Positions 34,904 through 46,445 are shown, counted from the stretch's first letter. The stretch: DNA of 64,000 nucleotides from Cinnamomum chago (GCA_038049695.1 CP142454.1:87380501-87444500); one strand, 5' to 3'. The notes: generated by a model not told the origin, from the sequence alone. Program-made: numbers and translations.

Positions 34904-37310
34904 CTACAAGCACCCATATTTTTCGCTAGTTGCTATAGGAACTTCCTTCCCCTGGTTTTCCAAGGCCTTTAGAATAGCTTGCTTCACAGATTGAACATCC
35001 ATATTAGGCCTCTCGTTTTCAGCTTCGCCTATGGCTTCCATCCAAAAGGAATGATTACATGAAACTGTAGCTTGGAGTACGTTGAGACCCATCTCCTCAA
35101 AGGCCTCTATTACAGTAACCAGCAAATCTCGACCTTTCTTGCATGACACACGGACAAGAAAACCTTCTTCTATCCTCTCCACTTCCACCTCCTGCAAAAT
35201 CAACGGGGTGGGCATGTGAAACTGTTCCAGTTACTACTTATTAGGGTACAAAGTAACAGAGAATGCTCTATACAATATTGGATATGTAAAAGATGAGTTC
35301 ATCTTACATAGAGTTATATTTGTCTAGTGTTGCTGTTAAGTTTGACATTAGGCTTCCTACTTTAAGTTAGATCTTTTTATTATATTCTTATAAATAAGCA
35401 CCGACTATTCTTATCGTAACAACCACAAAAGTATTTGACATTGTGCATAAGCCTTGGCTTGGCTAGGCCCACTCGGTTGATATTATATATATATATATAT
35501 ATATATAAAATAAGGCTCTCCTAAGCTGCAGCTTAACTTATTCTAAGTTGGAATAGTGCTGGTCCCACAAATCAAAGTTGATTATATATGTTTTTTGCAT
35601 GATGGAACTGAAAAATCCAATTCTAATTGGATTTATTTTGATTTTGGAGACAATCATTATGCAAAAAATAGCATAATCAACTTTGATTTGTGGGATCAGC
35701 TCTATTCTAACTTAGGATAAGCTAAACTGCAGCTTATGAGAGATGACCCCATATATATATATCACCGTCCTCACCGTGCTTCTTAAGGACAATGAGTCCT
35801 TATAAAGACTGTCTAATAACAATATGTGAACAAAAACACATACCTAGGTATTTGAACAGAAGATCCCTCGCTTTGATACCATGTCAGTAACTAAAAACAC
35901 TAAAAGATCAAGCTATTAGTGAACGACGGAACAATGTATATCAAATAATCCTACACAAGGTTGGTTAGAAATTTTCTCATCCGCCAAGACTTTCTTGTTT
36001 TGGTTGGAGGAGACTCGAGAGCGCAAGCCAAGGGATTTCCCTCTTTGCCAAAAAGCTTAAGAGCATGACACCCATGCATCTTTTCTTCCCCTCTACCTTT
36101 ACAGAACAAATTTGTGTGTGGGTTCTCTCCATTGCTGGTTGCACATCAGCATCTTCAACCTCTAACTCTGCTCTCTGGTCCCTTCTTCTTTCCCAAACTT
36201 GTGGTGCTTATGCCAAACTTGGTATTCCAGTGGTATTTTTTGCTACCTCTAACTATATTTGGAGATAGAGGAATTAGGCAATATTCAACCACAGTAACCT
36301 TTCCATTCCTGCTGCTACCAGGTTGTTAATTAAAAGGAACCAGCTGGTGCTCCACCTGAGGAGGTCAAAACCTTTCACGGGGCACACCCTATCCTCCGTT
36401 CTAATTTTTTTTGGGAGTCATTACTCCAATGTAATTTCTGTAAATTTTATAGGTTAATTTCTTCTTTTGCGGTTTACCCTGTAAACCTCTTTGGTTTTCT
36501 CCTTTGGGCTTTCTAGATTTTGGGGGCTGGTTCTTCTGCTAGTCCCCCGTTTTCTCAATATACTTTTGCCTTTCAGAAAAAAGATAATGGATGCTCCAGT
36601 GATCAGGTGAGTTGCACCTCTGTAAGTGAATGAAAGACGGGGCAAAATGTAACTATTGTTAAGTAATTGTTGGTGCAGTTTTCTATCACCAATTGATTTT
36701 AGGAATACTTGCCAGCAGCTTTGAGCGTTGGGTGGAGACTAGTGGTCCATTAGGTGCCCCCCATTTGTTATTTTGCATGGATTTGAAACCAAATAAAGGT
36801 GGTGTCACACTTTCTAATGGCCTCTATCATGTAATTAAGTGTTCAATATTATTTTACCAAAAAAAGAAGTGTTCAATAAGCTAAATTGAGAGAGAGAGAG
36901 AGAGAGAGGGACCGTGGGCACTTGGAATTGCTTCATTATGTTACTGTATTGTTTGTTCAACGTCTCAACTTCTGATGTCAGTTCCTTTATATATTGATGA
37001 ACTTCTGATGTCAGTTCCTTTATATATTGATGAAGAGCGTCCATCATAACTGATGTCCTACTGAACTGCACACACACATGAGAGAGAACATAACAAAATC
37101 ACTACCATCTCTATACTTGCATATAAACATCAACATACCACAATAATGGAAAGAAAAAAAAAAAAAAAGCTTTCCCAATACAGGTAGAAAAAGGAGAACT
37201 CAATGATTCTAAAGCCTTTTAGAGGATTTACGTACTGATTTAGAGCTTGTGAGACACCCAAGGACATCTAACTTCCTGCTCGTTGCCATCTTTCTTCGAG
37301 AACCAGTTAC

Positions 37311-37313
<3 letters not shown>
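34904..37313 (-). CDS. SCREAM-like HLH protein with C-terminal ACT domain, three exons
   Basis: A small plant helix-loop-helix regulator, likely nuclear and dimerising through HLH and ACT domains. Exon 1 37313-37236 (26 codons) starts MVTGSRRKMATSRKLDVLG. Exon 2 37065-36922 (48 codons) starts FSRTSVMMDAL. Exon 3 35191-34904 (96 codons with stop) starts EVEVERIEEGFLVRV. All borders are GT..AG in phase 0; total 169 aa. Joined, helix 1 (RKLDVLGCLTSSKS), loop and helix 2 (TSVMMDALHQYIKEL) align in length with At2g40435/At3g56220-type proteins as I know them. The ACT-like domain spans about residues 75-160 (GFLVRVSCKKGRDLLV, then IEAFEEMGLNVLQATVSC). The long basic region of DNA-binding bHLHs is absent. 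HQYIKELTSEV is exactly repeated in helix 2 (residues 38-59). Intron 2 (1.73 kb) holds a MITE and retrotransposon debris. The intron 2 donor (CAA|GTGCCC, 36921) is the least certain border. Confidence 0.88.
35505..35756. mobile_element. Foldback MITE inside intron 2 of the HLH gene
   Basis: Long inverted repeat: CTAAGCTGCAGCTTAACTTA.. with CCCACAAATCAAAGTTGATTA on the left and TAATCAACTTTGATTTGTGG.. AAACTGCAGCTTATGAG on the right, about 75-bp arms around a 95-bp centre. Both ends abut TA-microsatellite sequence (ATATATAT), suggesting a TA-type target, perhaps Stowaway- or Harbinger-like. No coding capacity. Confidence 0.8.
35780..36060 (-). mobile_element. LTR-retrotransposon debris with PBS-like site
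   Basis: Minus strand TGGTATCAAAGC at 35870-35881, preceded by TTACTGACA, looks like an LTR end plus initiator tRNA-Met PBS. No LTR pair or coding region is visible. Located in intron 2 of the HLH gene. Confidence 0.4.
36969..37034 (-). repeat. Exact 33-bp tandem duplication in HLH exon 2
   Basis: Units 36969-37001 and 37002-37034 are identical and encode HQYIKELTSEV twice in frame. The zero divergence points to a recent event. Confidence 0.97.

Positions 37314-37314
<1 letters not shown>

Positions 37315-37341
<27 letters not shown>
37315..37341. repeat. (CT)n / mRNA-sense (GA)n tract immediately upstream of the HLH start codon
   Basis: About 13 dinucleotide units abutting the ATG at 37313, thus part of the 5' leader. 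Confidence 0.9.
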
Positions 37342-37344
<3 letters not shown>

Positions 37345-37397
37345 AGCTACGATCGATTTGAGATTGCAAAGTATCCCAGTGGCCAGGAGCTACTTGT

Positions 37398-37405
37398 TTA
37401 TATAG
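37398..37405 (-). promoter_or_regulatory. Candidate TATA box of the HLH-ACT gene
   Basis: TATATAAA on the minus strand, 85 bases upstream of the ATG, giving a leader of about 50-55 nt that is mostly GA-repeat. Confidence 0.6.
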
Positions 37406-39902
37406 CAAACCCCTTCTCCTGGTGAGTAGGTGCTAGGGAGTTTTTTTAATAATATAAAATTACAAGGATACTCTATGACCTCAAAAGGTCCTTATCATTC
37501 CATAGGTTGCTGTTTCTTTCTTTCTAGACAAAATCTTACATGATATCAACGGTTCAGATATGAACTTTCGGTGGTATTTATGCATTTGGAGATCAAATGA
37601 AGGGTGGAAATCAAATGGTTCAGACTGTTCTATACGGCCAATCATCTTATGCATTTGGAGATCCGCTCCATCTAGTTGATGGGTCACTTTCTCATTTATT
37701 TATTTTTGGCTGGTTTAGCACAACAGCCACGGAGTGGGACTTCCAACATGAGGATCATGGGTTGATCCTGGTTCATACTATAAAACTAAGATGCCTCCTC
37801 TCCACTAATCCATTGTCCTCGGGTCACTTCCTCATTTATTGATTTCTCATCGAAATCCATTTTTAGGTCATCAAGATCATGTAGGACCTACCTGATGTAT
37901 GGTCAAGTTAATTGGCCATCAGGGTCAGTCAGCCCACTGTGTCCATTTTGAGTGAGATGAAAAGGATATTGGATGAACCCACTATGTAGAGTATTTTATA
38001 GGCATGATTAAGATATAGCTTTTGGTGAAGATTAGAATAAAAACAACTAGGCTAGGCATCACCAGAGGGGAGAGAGTGTGTCAGCTTTAATCAGAAAGGA
38101 ATCTGGGAGTCGTTGGAGCAACATGGATGGATGGTTTTGCATGCAGTTTAAGTCACGAGCATCCCCTTCTCCCTCCCTCTCTCTCTCCCTCTCTCTCTCT
38201 CTCTCTCGGGACAATCACAAAGATCCCTACCTGCATTCCATAAACCGATGTCCTCTTCTGCATGGATCAGCTTTCCCTTCACATGTTCCAAATCTTTTAC
38301 CTTCCTTTCGGAGGACAGGCCACCAATACAAAGAGGGCTACTAGGATTTCCCATTGGTGGGTTTTTCTATGCGTGAAGATTCCATCATTTAAGCCCCACT
38401 TAGTGGATGTGCTGATCCACTGTGCTGTTCCTTTTGACAAATATATGTATTGCAAACCCCACTTGGTGGAAGTTCATGAATTGTTTAGGATATAAAATGT
38501 TTCGACAATCTGGGCCAAACCCAATTCTAGGCCTTAGGAGAGTCTGGAATTGGGTCCAAACTCTTGATAGAGAGTTTGGAATTGGCATATAAAACTTGTG
38601 TGGCTTATCTTCCCATCCTTGTCAAACGATATTGAGTTTTTTTTTGCATAGTCGTCATCTACTCTACTGCTGGAACACACAGATATTCGCAATAGATGAT
38701 CAAAGTGTCTGGGGCAACTTTGGCGAGTAAGTTATTATTATTATTATTTTATTTCCTCATGAACATGGTCTGACTCGAGAGGCCCAATGCTCATTGAGTC
38801 GAGTCAGCTGGGCCGAGTTAACATGGCATATAGCATCTATTTTTGATGGATGGAGGAGGATCACAGGTACTCAAGCTTCATTTGATTTGAATACCCTTAA
38901 AACAGAGCAGCCCATGACAAGACCTGTCTCTTTGTCACCATTCTCCAAAAAGACACCACAAAACGGAGTGTCGGATTGTATCTGTTCCCATTGGTCTCTT
39001 CTACCTGCTTCACTTTTAACCCTCTCCCATCTCATGGCTTCTGCTTGTTTTGGTGTCTTTGCAGATATCCCTTTTTTTCTACCCTTTGTCCTCTCATCTG
39101 TTGATATTTCAATTCTCACAAGAAGCTCTTCTTCCCATCTTTTCACTGTCCATTTCTCCTTGATGTGTCTCTGTTAATAGATCCAATTGCCCATCTGCCT
39201 TTCTCAATCTTTGTCTTGTTCTTCACACTCTTTCTCCCCTTCTTCTCGTCCAAGGAATCCTTGTTGGTATGATCTCACCCACACGCAAGGCTGGCATGAT
39301 AGCATGCATAATTTTATGATCTCACCCACCCACAGACAAAGCTGGAATGTTAGCATGCATAATTTTCATTATGGTATGAGATGGGAAGGGGGCCATTTAA
39401 GGTGAGTGGGGTTCATGGTTTTGTTATCTAAACCTTTGATTCTATAGGATTCTAAGTTAAAAATTTTAAATGGCTGTCATCTTTCAATTTGAAAGTAACA
39501 TTGGGACAACTCCACCTTCAGCCATCTGATCAAAGATTTGAGTTATGGTCCCACTTCTTTAAGGCCCCCTTTATTCCAGGCCCTGTACGAATGTTAGAAG
39601 TACCACTCAATTTCTAATTAGAAAGTCCCAAGAGGGACAGCTTCATATATTTGGTTTTCTAGTATGGGAACCTCCCTCTAATCAAAGGATACTTTTCCTG
39701 TAAGGTTTTTAATTTTGAGCAGGAGGGGATGTATAAGAGCCTTGCTCCAGCAATTCTTTTGTAGAAGAGGGAGAGACGTGTGACTGTGAGACAATTTTGA
39801 AATTCGTATTCCTGAGAGATTTTGTTTAATTGTTTTGAGAGATAATTTTAGGTCCATTACAATTCTTTCATCCACACTTTGTATTTAGTATCTCTTTAAT
39901 TA
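37406..39902. other. Spacer; no gene supported
   Basis: A CT microsatellite (38172-38208) and a 47-bp direct repeat at 39270-39364 (TGATCTCACCCAC.. AGCATGCATAATTTT twice). 37596-37680 repeats the word TATGCATTTGGAGATC. The longer open frames (for example 38794-39177) show no conserved motif and low-complexity composition. Confidence 0.55.
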
Positions 39903-40218
39903 GGGCCTCTTTGAATGCATGGATTACATAAGAATTAATTATATAAGAACTCGTGGTCAAATGAGCTCCAAATAAAAATTATTAAAAGGCTGAAGGGTGA
40001 AGGATATAAGGTGGCGACGTGGATGGGACCTCGACTTTCTTAGTATTTGAATTTCAAGGGTGATTCAATTCCAATCATCATTGATTCAATTTATGTTCAC
40101 GAAGAGATTATTGGTGCTCTTCTTGGATATTCACCTTTGATTCTATATTTTCAACCTTACATAGAAATACAATGTGCTAGAATTCCTAGGAATTAAAGTA
40201 AATGATACAAGCAGGCCC
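39903..40218. mobile_element. PIF/Harbinger (Tourist-like) MITE, 316 bp
   Basis: Ends GGGCCTCTTTGAATGCAT and ATGATACAAGCAGGCCC form short imperfect inverted repeats. The 3-bp TSD TTA flanks it (39900-39902, 40219-40221), as expected for PIF/Harbinger (TWA). No coding capacity. Confidence 0.8.
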
Positions 40219-40462
40219 TTAAGGTTGATTTACTTGCGGATATGGGATTTTGAGCTTGCTTCTAATATCTTGTTTTCTGTTTTCAATTAGTATGCCATTC
40301 TTTTTGCTCATAGATGTACCTGTGTGTTACAAAGGATCTTCTGTGGGTGAGGTTTTGTTTTGGGTTTTATCCATTAGCGAACGCAAAGGTCCTCCTAGGA
40401 GAGGCAGGCAGTTAGTTTAAGCCTGAGCTGGAATCGAACAAGGTGGCCAGTATCACACTTAG

Positions 40463-40768
40463 GGCTTGTTTATTTGCATATTAGGATTCATACGAGGAAT
40501 ACATAATATAAGTGGTTAAAAATGAAGGGCAAAGGTGAATTCTCAAAAAATGAGTATTAAATCACCTTTTTGTTTTAGGGAAATAGAATCAAAGAAATGA
40601 AATCCAACCACCACTCTAGTATTTCAATATATATGAAAGTGAGGGGTTCATCAATATCTCCACCTTATATCCTTCACCCCTTACCTCATCTTATCCTTCA
40701 TCTCTCACCTCTATGATAATCCTTTGAGTTCATTTCACCATTAATTTGTACGTAATGCAGACAAACAA
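40463..40768. mobile_element. Second, inverted relative of the Tourist-like MITE
   Basis: Ends AGGGCTTGTTTATTTGCAT and AATGCAGACAAACAAGTTG are imperfect inverted repeats, and the interior (ATATCCTTCACCCCTTACC, GATAATCCTTTGAGTTCATT) is the reverse complement of words in 39903-40218. A further fragment appears at about 40790-41030. Confidence 0.6.
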
Positions 40769-41030
40769 GTTGTGGTCCGTTTCTTTAATGTAATTGATTT
40801 TCTAGAAATTTTAAGACGTATTTCTAAAGGTAGTTAAAAGTGGAGAAATAAAGGTGAATATCCATAGACAACCATTAAATAACCTCTCTATTCATGCAAG
40901 TTGACTCACGTGAAGATGTTAAATGAATATCTGACCATCATCCTAGTAATTTAATTTGTAAGAATGTTAAGGTCATGTCAACATTTCTCCTCTTTAATAA
41001 TCCTATGGTGGAGCTCATGGATGGTAAATT

Positions 41031-42347
41031 AGGTATATAAAAAACATGAAAACAAATGCCAACCACCTTTAAGCCATGTTTGCCAACTAGATTATGAGGC
41101 TAAAGACTTCGCTTTTTACAAAGTCATGAAAAATCTACATTTAGTAATTACAAATTTGCGAGGAGTTGGGCCATCTGAGATCCTTATTTTTTTAAGATTC
41201 TTAGGTTGGAAGCCCCATAGGACATGCAAATCCTTAGCTGAAAGGAGAAGTATTAAACCTCAAATTTGTCGATTCCTCACCTATTATGAAATGTAGCCTA
41301 TGGAATCATTAGCTATACAACTCCTTAGTACGTAAGAAAATCTGTGCTCTAATGGCAGTGAAGAATCCCCAAATCTGTGTATTCCTTGTCACTTACCAAA
41401 TGTGAAGTTAAATTTTTAACTCTTCATGTTACAAGCCCATCTATATTTAGGATGTGCCCCAAATTTCTCTCCAACTTGTTGATACACACCATGAGATAAA
41501 TCACATAGGGAAAAATCTAACTACATAATTCACACATGTAAATCCAACAACATCTATAACTCAGATTCGAATGAATTACGGGCCAATGCATATTTATAGG
41601 TAGGAATTTGACGGAGTTAGATCAAGTGAAGGTGGGCCGCACACAGGTTAAACAGTGTGATTAGCTTTTCACCCTTTTGAAAGCTTTGATCATTCCTCAT
41701 CAGTACTAATTGCAAGATCCTTGTTAGCAGAATATATGGGGAATGGTGGAAATCAGCTTGTGTTTCATTGAGGGTGTTAATGGGCCGGGTTAAGCTGGGA
41801 GGAAACTTGTCCAGCCCTCGCATGTTTAGTTAATGAACCTGTATTCAGGCTTGGGTCCGACCCACAGGCTTAAAGTTAGGTGCAGATCATTTGCAAAGTA
41901 TTATAGCCCTTTCTACGAATTATGTTGGAATGAGCCAGTACTGCCTGGCCCATTTAACCATTGAAGCCAAAATAACGAAAGAAAGGCATGGGTTTAGTCC
42001 GCGATCCTAACACACAGCCAAATCCACTTCATCAAGCCAGTTCAGCCTGGTCTGGCCCATGAGAACCCGAGTGTTACCACAAGTGGTGCCATTATTTGGT
42101 GCAATGTTAAGTGTCTAAATGTAAAAAACATTGGATATGAATAAAATACAACAATGTTGGTTAAAGGTAGATTATGCATACCCGGCCCAATGTTCCCACA
42201 AGTAGGCCCCACATGGTTTGCCCACAAACCCCCAGTGGGTCTTTAGATTTAATCACCAACATTTCCCTTAATTACACATACATTTTGCATAAATCCAGAG
42301 AGCGGGCTTAGATGGAGAAATCCGAATTTTAAATGCATAGAAATACA
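41031..42347. other. Spacer; no gene
   Basis: AT-rich. 41766-41785 (GAGGGTGTTAATGGGCCGGG) looks like a hAT-type terminus. No coding motif. Confidence 0.5.
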
Positions 42348-42431
42348 AGAACGGCTCCTTACTAAGGTAAGGAGCGGCAGTTCTTGCCTAGCGGGTACAC
42401 CACTTCTTCTTGTATGTGATTTATCCGGATT
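42348..42431 (+). mobile_element. SINE, family 1, copy C (5' part only)
   Basis: AGAACGGCTCCTTACTAAGG, GGCAGTTCTTGCCTAGCGGG and TTCTTCTTGTATGTGATTT match the head of copy A; the 20-mer body and A tail are missing. Confidence 0.65.
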
Positions 42432-42694
42432 CATATCTTGGAGTTTCAGCCTCTCTGCCCAGCGCCCCAGCTTGATCAATGGTCATTTATTGGCCAATAG
42501 GTGTCCATTGACTTATCTCTGAAATTTAAAGTAAGATTTATAACATGTTATGCTAAATTACAAATTAAAAGGTGTACAATATCTTAAGTGGGTTGGAGTT
42601 AATATCTTGAGAAGGCTGGTCGAATTCATCCCAAACTGCTGTACAGTACTAGTAACCAAACCATATTCCCCTCATCATCTATGATAAAGGTAGA

Positions 42695-42697
<3 letters not shown>

Positions 42698-42737
<40 letters not shown>
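42698..42737. repeat. (GA)n microsatellite
   Basis: About 18 GA units. Confidence 0.95.
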
Positions 42738-42738
<1 letters not shown>

Positions 42739-42740
<2 letters not shown>

Positions 42741-42832
42741 AAAGATACTAGTGCTAGTCTAGGATAGGATCGATACTAACTGCGAAGAAAAGATACTAGT
42801 GCTAGTCTAGGATAGGATCGATACTAACTGCG
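42739..42832. repeat. 46-bp tandem duplication, period 48
   Basis: GAAAAGATACTAGTGCTAGT through CGATACTAACTGCG at 42739-42784 and 42787-42832, identical. Recent. Confidence 0.95.
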
Positions 42833-43408
42833 CGTTCCATACAATGGTCATGAGACCTGTCTGCAATTGTTGCTAATCTCTGAATACACTCTACCAGGTG
42901 CTCCACATCTTCGACCCGAATTGGTATTCTTGACCACACCAGACAAAGTTGAATCTCATAACATCAATTTTGATATCTTGCTAACTTTTTGGCTTTAGCC
43001 AATGCTTAATCCAACGTCCATCATCAGTTCACTAATGAGTCTTAATGAACACCATTGATCTAAGACAGGCCAATAAACATTTACTGGCCAAGGCAATGTG
43101 ATGAACACTAAAGCTAGGCCTATGTCCCAGCCATCGACAACTAAAGACTTAATTACCTATTTTTGAAACTTTTAGAATATGTTACTGCAAAAATTACAAT
43201 AGGTGTACAATATCTTACGTGGGTGGGGTTAATATCTTGAGAAGGCTGGTAAAATCCATCTCACTTATCACCAAACTAAGTATTCCCTCATCATCCATGT
43301 ATAAGGATAAACAAATAAAAAAAAAAAGAGGAAAAAAAAAAGATACAAGGAGATGAAAAAATACAATTATTGGTAAAAACCAACCTATATAGTTAAGAAG
43401 GTGATGAT

Positions 43409-43596
43409 GAACCCCAAGGGGTAGCTAAGTTGGCTCGGGATCATACTTTGCACCCGGAGGTTGTAGGTTCAAAACTGCACTACCTACCGGGGAGTTTACC
43501 TGACTTCTTTCTAGACTCGGAAGGATTAGTGTAGGCCAAAAGATTGGGAACCCTCATATAGCAAAAAATAAAGTAAAAAAAAAAAGGAAAAAGAAA
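43409..43596 (+). mobile_element. tRNA-derived SINE, family 2, complete with TSD
   Basis: Head GAACCCCAAGGGGTAGC, box-A-like TAGCTAAGTTGGCTCGGG (about 43422-43439), box-B-like GGTTCAAAACTGC (about 43467) and an A-rich tail. The 14-bp TSD AAGAAGGTGATGAT is perfect at 43395-43408 and 43597-43610. Distinct from family 1. Confidence 0.93.
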
Positions 43597-43807
43597 AAGA
43601 AGGTGATGATATTGGAGTTAGAAGACATAATAAATAAGTGGATGAGATAAAGGATGATAGAGCAAAGTACCAAATGGGGGAGTTAAAGAAGATAAGTAGG
43701 TGCACATTAATTTTTCCTCCCCCAAATGCTGCATAAAAGCTATATATGGGATTTTATCAATATCTATTTTGTTCCCATGATATCATAAGATTTAGAGCAA
43801 AAAAGTT

Positions 43808-43920
43808 AAAAAAATGTTGACCGAAGTCGAGCGACTCTAGTAATGTTATCCGAATTTTTATTATGAAATTGAAAAACTCAATTTTAAGGATGATTAATAT
43901 GTCAAAACCCCTATACTAAT
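43808..43920 (-). repeat. Inverted copy of the 45.8-kb repeat unit
   Basis: Minus strand resembles the unit at 45755-46075 (GTCAAAACCC, CTCAAATTT.., AGAGTCGCT(C/T), TCAACATTTTT). See 45649-46445. Confidence 0.65.
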
Positions 43921-44029
43921 TTATTTGTCATTAAAAAATGTTACTGACTATTTTGTAGGTAACACTACAGACCAAACATATAAAGAAGATTTCTTGTTCA
44001 ATTGCCTATCCCTGGTGGCCATGCACCAC

Positions 44030-44210
44030 CAGACGGGCGATCAAAATAGCAAAAGAAGCGGGCGCCATCAATGGCTGTGCAAGGAAATGGCAGGGCAGTT
44101 CTCCTTTGGCAGACAACTCCGGCGGCCTTCTCATGTGCCCGGCGCCCCGGCCTCTATGCCAAAGGAAAATTGCACTGTCATCCCCGGCACAGGTGACTTG
44201 CATACTCCGA
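44030..44210. repeat. GC-rich inverted-repeat segment
   Basis: About 180 bp of GC-rich sequence in AT-rich surroundings, with GTTCTCCTTTGGCA at 44099 facing TGCCAAAGGAAAATTGC at 44157. A related pair lies at about 47700 and 47850 (CTGCCAAAGGAGAATTGCCC). Probably a small foldback element; not a gene. Confidence 0.5.
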
Positions 44211-44723
44211 CTAGCCTAGTTTTTTCACAGAATTGCAACGTGCTTTTATACAGTTGGAGTTGGATATGCTGTAGCATATACTTGGAATTTCTGTAGCATA
44301 TACTTAGAACTCACTTTCTTGATTTTTCTCTTTATTTACAGCTGCAAAGATGTCCCCACTCTCTCAACATCTCCTCTGAAGGCCTTCACCATCTTCAAGC
44401 ACCTGCCCAAGTGCTTCTATCCCTTTTACAAGTCCTTTTCCTTTTTTCCTTTGGTTTTGTGGATATCCATTTCAGTTGGTTGATGATATATATATGGATA
44501 TGGACACTTGTTGCCCAAGACTTGAAATATGAACATAAAGTTATGATCCTTCATTGGTTATATACATGGATTTTATTTATATTATCTGTCATTGTTCTTA
44601 TATTTCCTTCTCATTTTATTAAATGCATGGCAACGTTTCGTCCTTTCTTCTCCACGGCCACTAAATTATATATCCTGTTTTACTTTTGGGAATTTTTAGG
44701 AAACCACCTAAATTTCTTATATT

Positions 44724-44897
44724 TTTCTTGTAACCCAATTAAGGGAGTTGTGACCAAGAGAGAGCCCACACACACAGAAAGAAAACCCACACAAGAGAAA
44801 AATAAGCCACACACAAGTGAGAAGATACTCAGGTTTTGAACCCTAGGCAGCAAGAGGAGAAGTGTCGCTACTTACTAGTGAGGAAAGTGGTCATTCT
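44724..44897 (-). mobile_element. SINE, family 1, copy D
   Basis: Minus orientation; 5' end AGAATGACCACTTTCC at 44897, box-B-like GGGTTCAAAACC near 44840, body of CACTTGTGTGTGGC-like units. TSDs CTAAATTTCTTATATT (44708-44723) and CTAAATTTTTTTATATT (44898-44914) match with one or two changes. Confidence 0.85.
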
Positions 44898-44914
44898 CTA
44901 AATTTTTTTATATT

Positions 44915-45648
44915 ACAAACAACAAACTGGCTTCTTTTTTAAATCTTTTTACATTGACAATATCAGTCAATCACCTTGGTCAACAATCAAAAGCCAATTC
45001 TTTACCTATTGAAGGAACATCAGTGTTTTCTTGTAAAAGAAAGAAAAATAATGTCCTTAAATCTAGAGTAGTCTGAATTAAACTCAAGACAATGACGCTA
45101 GTTAATAACTTGGATTAATTGGTTTCTTGCATTACTATAGGTTTAATAAAAATTAGGGAGATCTACTGCATTTTTGTTCTTTTCGAGCAGAATATGTTGG
45201 ATTCCATCAATTGGGTCAAAACTGGACCTTTGTTTGATCATAAAGGATGGTTGATTGAGATTGTCAGATCAACAGAAAGTAGTTACTTGTTAAAATGAAA
45301 AAAGAGCCGGTTATTTGCAATTGTCAAAAATTAAGTGACTACATGTAAGAAACATCTGTACTACAATATTTAAAACTCCTGTCAATATCAAATCTAAACC
45401 AAAGCTAGTTTACCATATATTATTCCCCAGCAAGAATCTATGTATAGTGCAGGCAGTTTCTTCAAAATCACCCCTCCATACCTATGCGCCTTTTCGATCC
45501 TCTATCAAACACCTACTCCCTTGATATGGACTGGTTCTAATTTGACCCTACCATGAACAATTGGCCAGTGTTGGATTTAATCACAATAAATCTCTATGAT
45601 ATATACACATTGAACTTTGAAGACCTCAAATTAAGGTATATAGGCAGA
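44915..45648. other. Spacer; no gene
   Basis: AT-rich, no supported coding or RNA feature. Confidence 0.5.
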
Positions 45649-46445
45649 GGCAGAACTAGGGGGCATGGAGGAAGGCTACGGCCCCTCCCAGAAATTACGG
45701 GAAGAAAATCCCTTCTGTTATGAAAAAATCATGGACATTTTTTTTCACATTTGCCGCCCAAGTGGCCCCCACAAGAAAGTTTTTAGGGGTTTTGACATAT
45801 TTGTCCTCCTTAAATTTTGTATTGTGAATTTCATGTCCGAAATTTAGATAATGCCTTCAGAGTCGCTTAACTCTCGTCAACATTTTTCTAAAAATTAATT
45901 TGCTCCAAATCCCGCCCAAGTGGCCCTCTCAAGAAAGCTTTTATGGGTTTTGACATATTAGTAGTCCTCCTTAAATCTGGTTAATTTTTTCATTTACATG
46001 ACCGAGATTTAGATAATGTTACCAGAGTCGCTTACCTCTTGTCAACATTATTTTGAAAAAACTTATTTGCCTCAAATCCCACATATCATGAGAACAATGC
46101 ATGTCATAGAAACTTATAAATCCCATGATATTATAGGAATGTCTCATGATGTCATATCTTTCATGCAACATTTTAGGAAAAGTTTCTTCTGAATGATAGA
46201 ACCTTAATTAGAAATATACGCACTTACTTTTCACAAAATGCCATTTTTGTATTTTGTAAAAAAATGAATTTGCTTGCTTGTAGCAAAAAGTATATGATAC
46301 AGAAACTGATAAAGTCCATCATATATGTCATGGGATATGAAGTAAAAAAGTTAAAAAAAAATTGTAGAGAATTATTTTAATTTTGGTAAATTTTTTTACA
46401 AAAACTTAGATTTAAAGATGACTAATATGTCAAAACCCCAAAATC
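45649..46445 (+). mobile_element. Unclassified DNA element with internal 158-bp tandem duplication
   Basis: Begins GGCAGAACTAGGGGGCATGG, a hAT-like terminus style shared with 55872 and 59331. Contains two units starting GCCCAAGTGGCCC (45755 and 45913) that run through GTTTTGACATATT, GAAATTTAGATAATG.. and AGAGTCGCTTA(A/C)CTC to the T/A-rich end. A third partial copy (GACTAATATGTCAAAACCCC) is at 46421-46440 and an inverted copy at 43808-43920. Confidence 0.55.

Larger units (their letters stand above)
42480..43330. repeat. Diverged direct duplication, two units of about 220 bp
   Basis: GGTGTACAATATCTTA(A/C)GTGGG..TTAATATCTTGAGAAGGCTGG and CCTCATCATC(T/C)AT occur at about 42574-42690 and 43200-43310, with weaker similarity upstream (TTATTGGCC / TTACTGGCC). 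Confidence 0.75.

Noticed and set aside
38794..39177. 127-codon open frame
   Set aside because: Low-complexity Ser/Leu/Phe composition, no conserved motif, no matching frame elsewhere.
43466..43480. tRNA box B, possible tRNA gene
   Set aside because: No cloverleaf can be drawn; the A tail and 14-bp TSD show a SINE.
44411..44839. 142-codon frame with hydrophobic segments
   Set aside because: Phe/Ile-rich AT translation that runs into SINE copy D; no homology recognised and no intron/promoter context.
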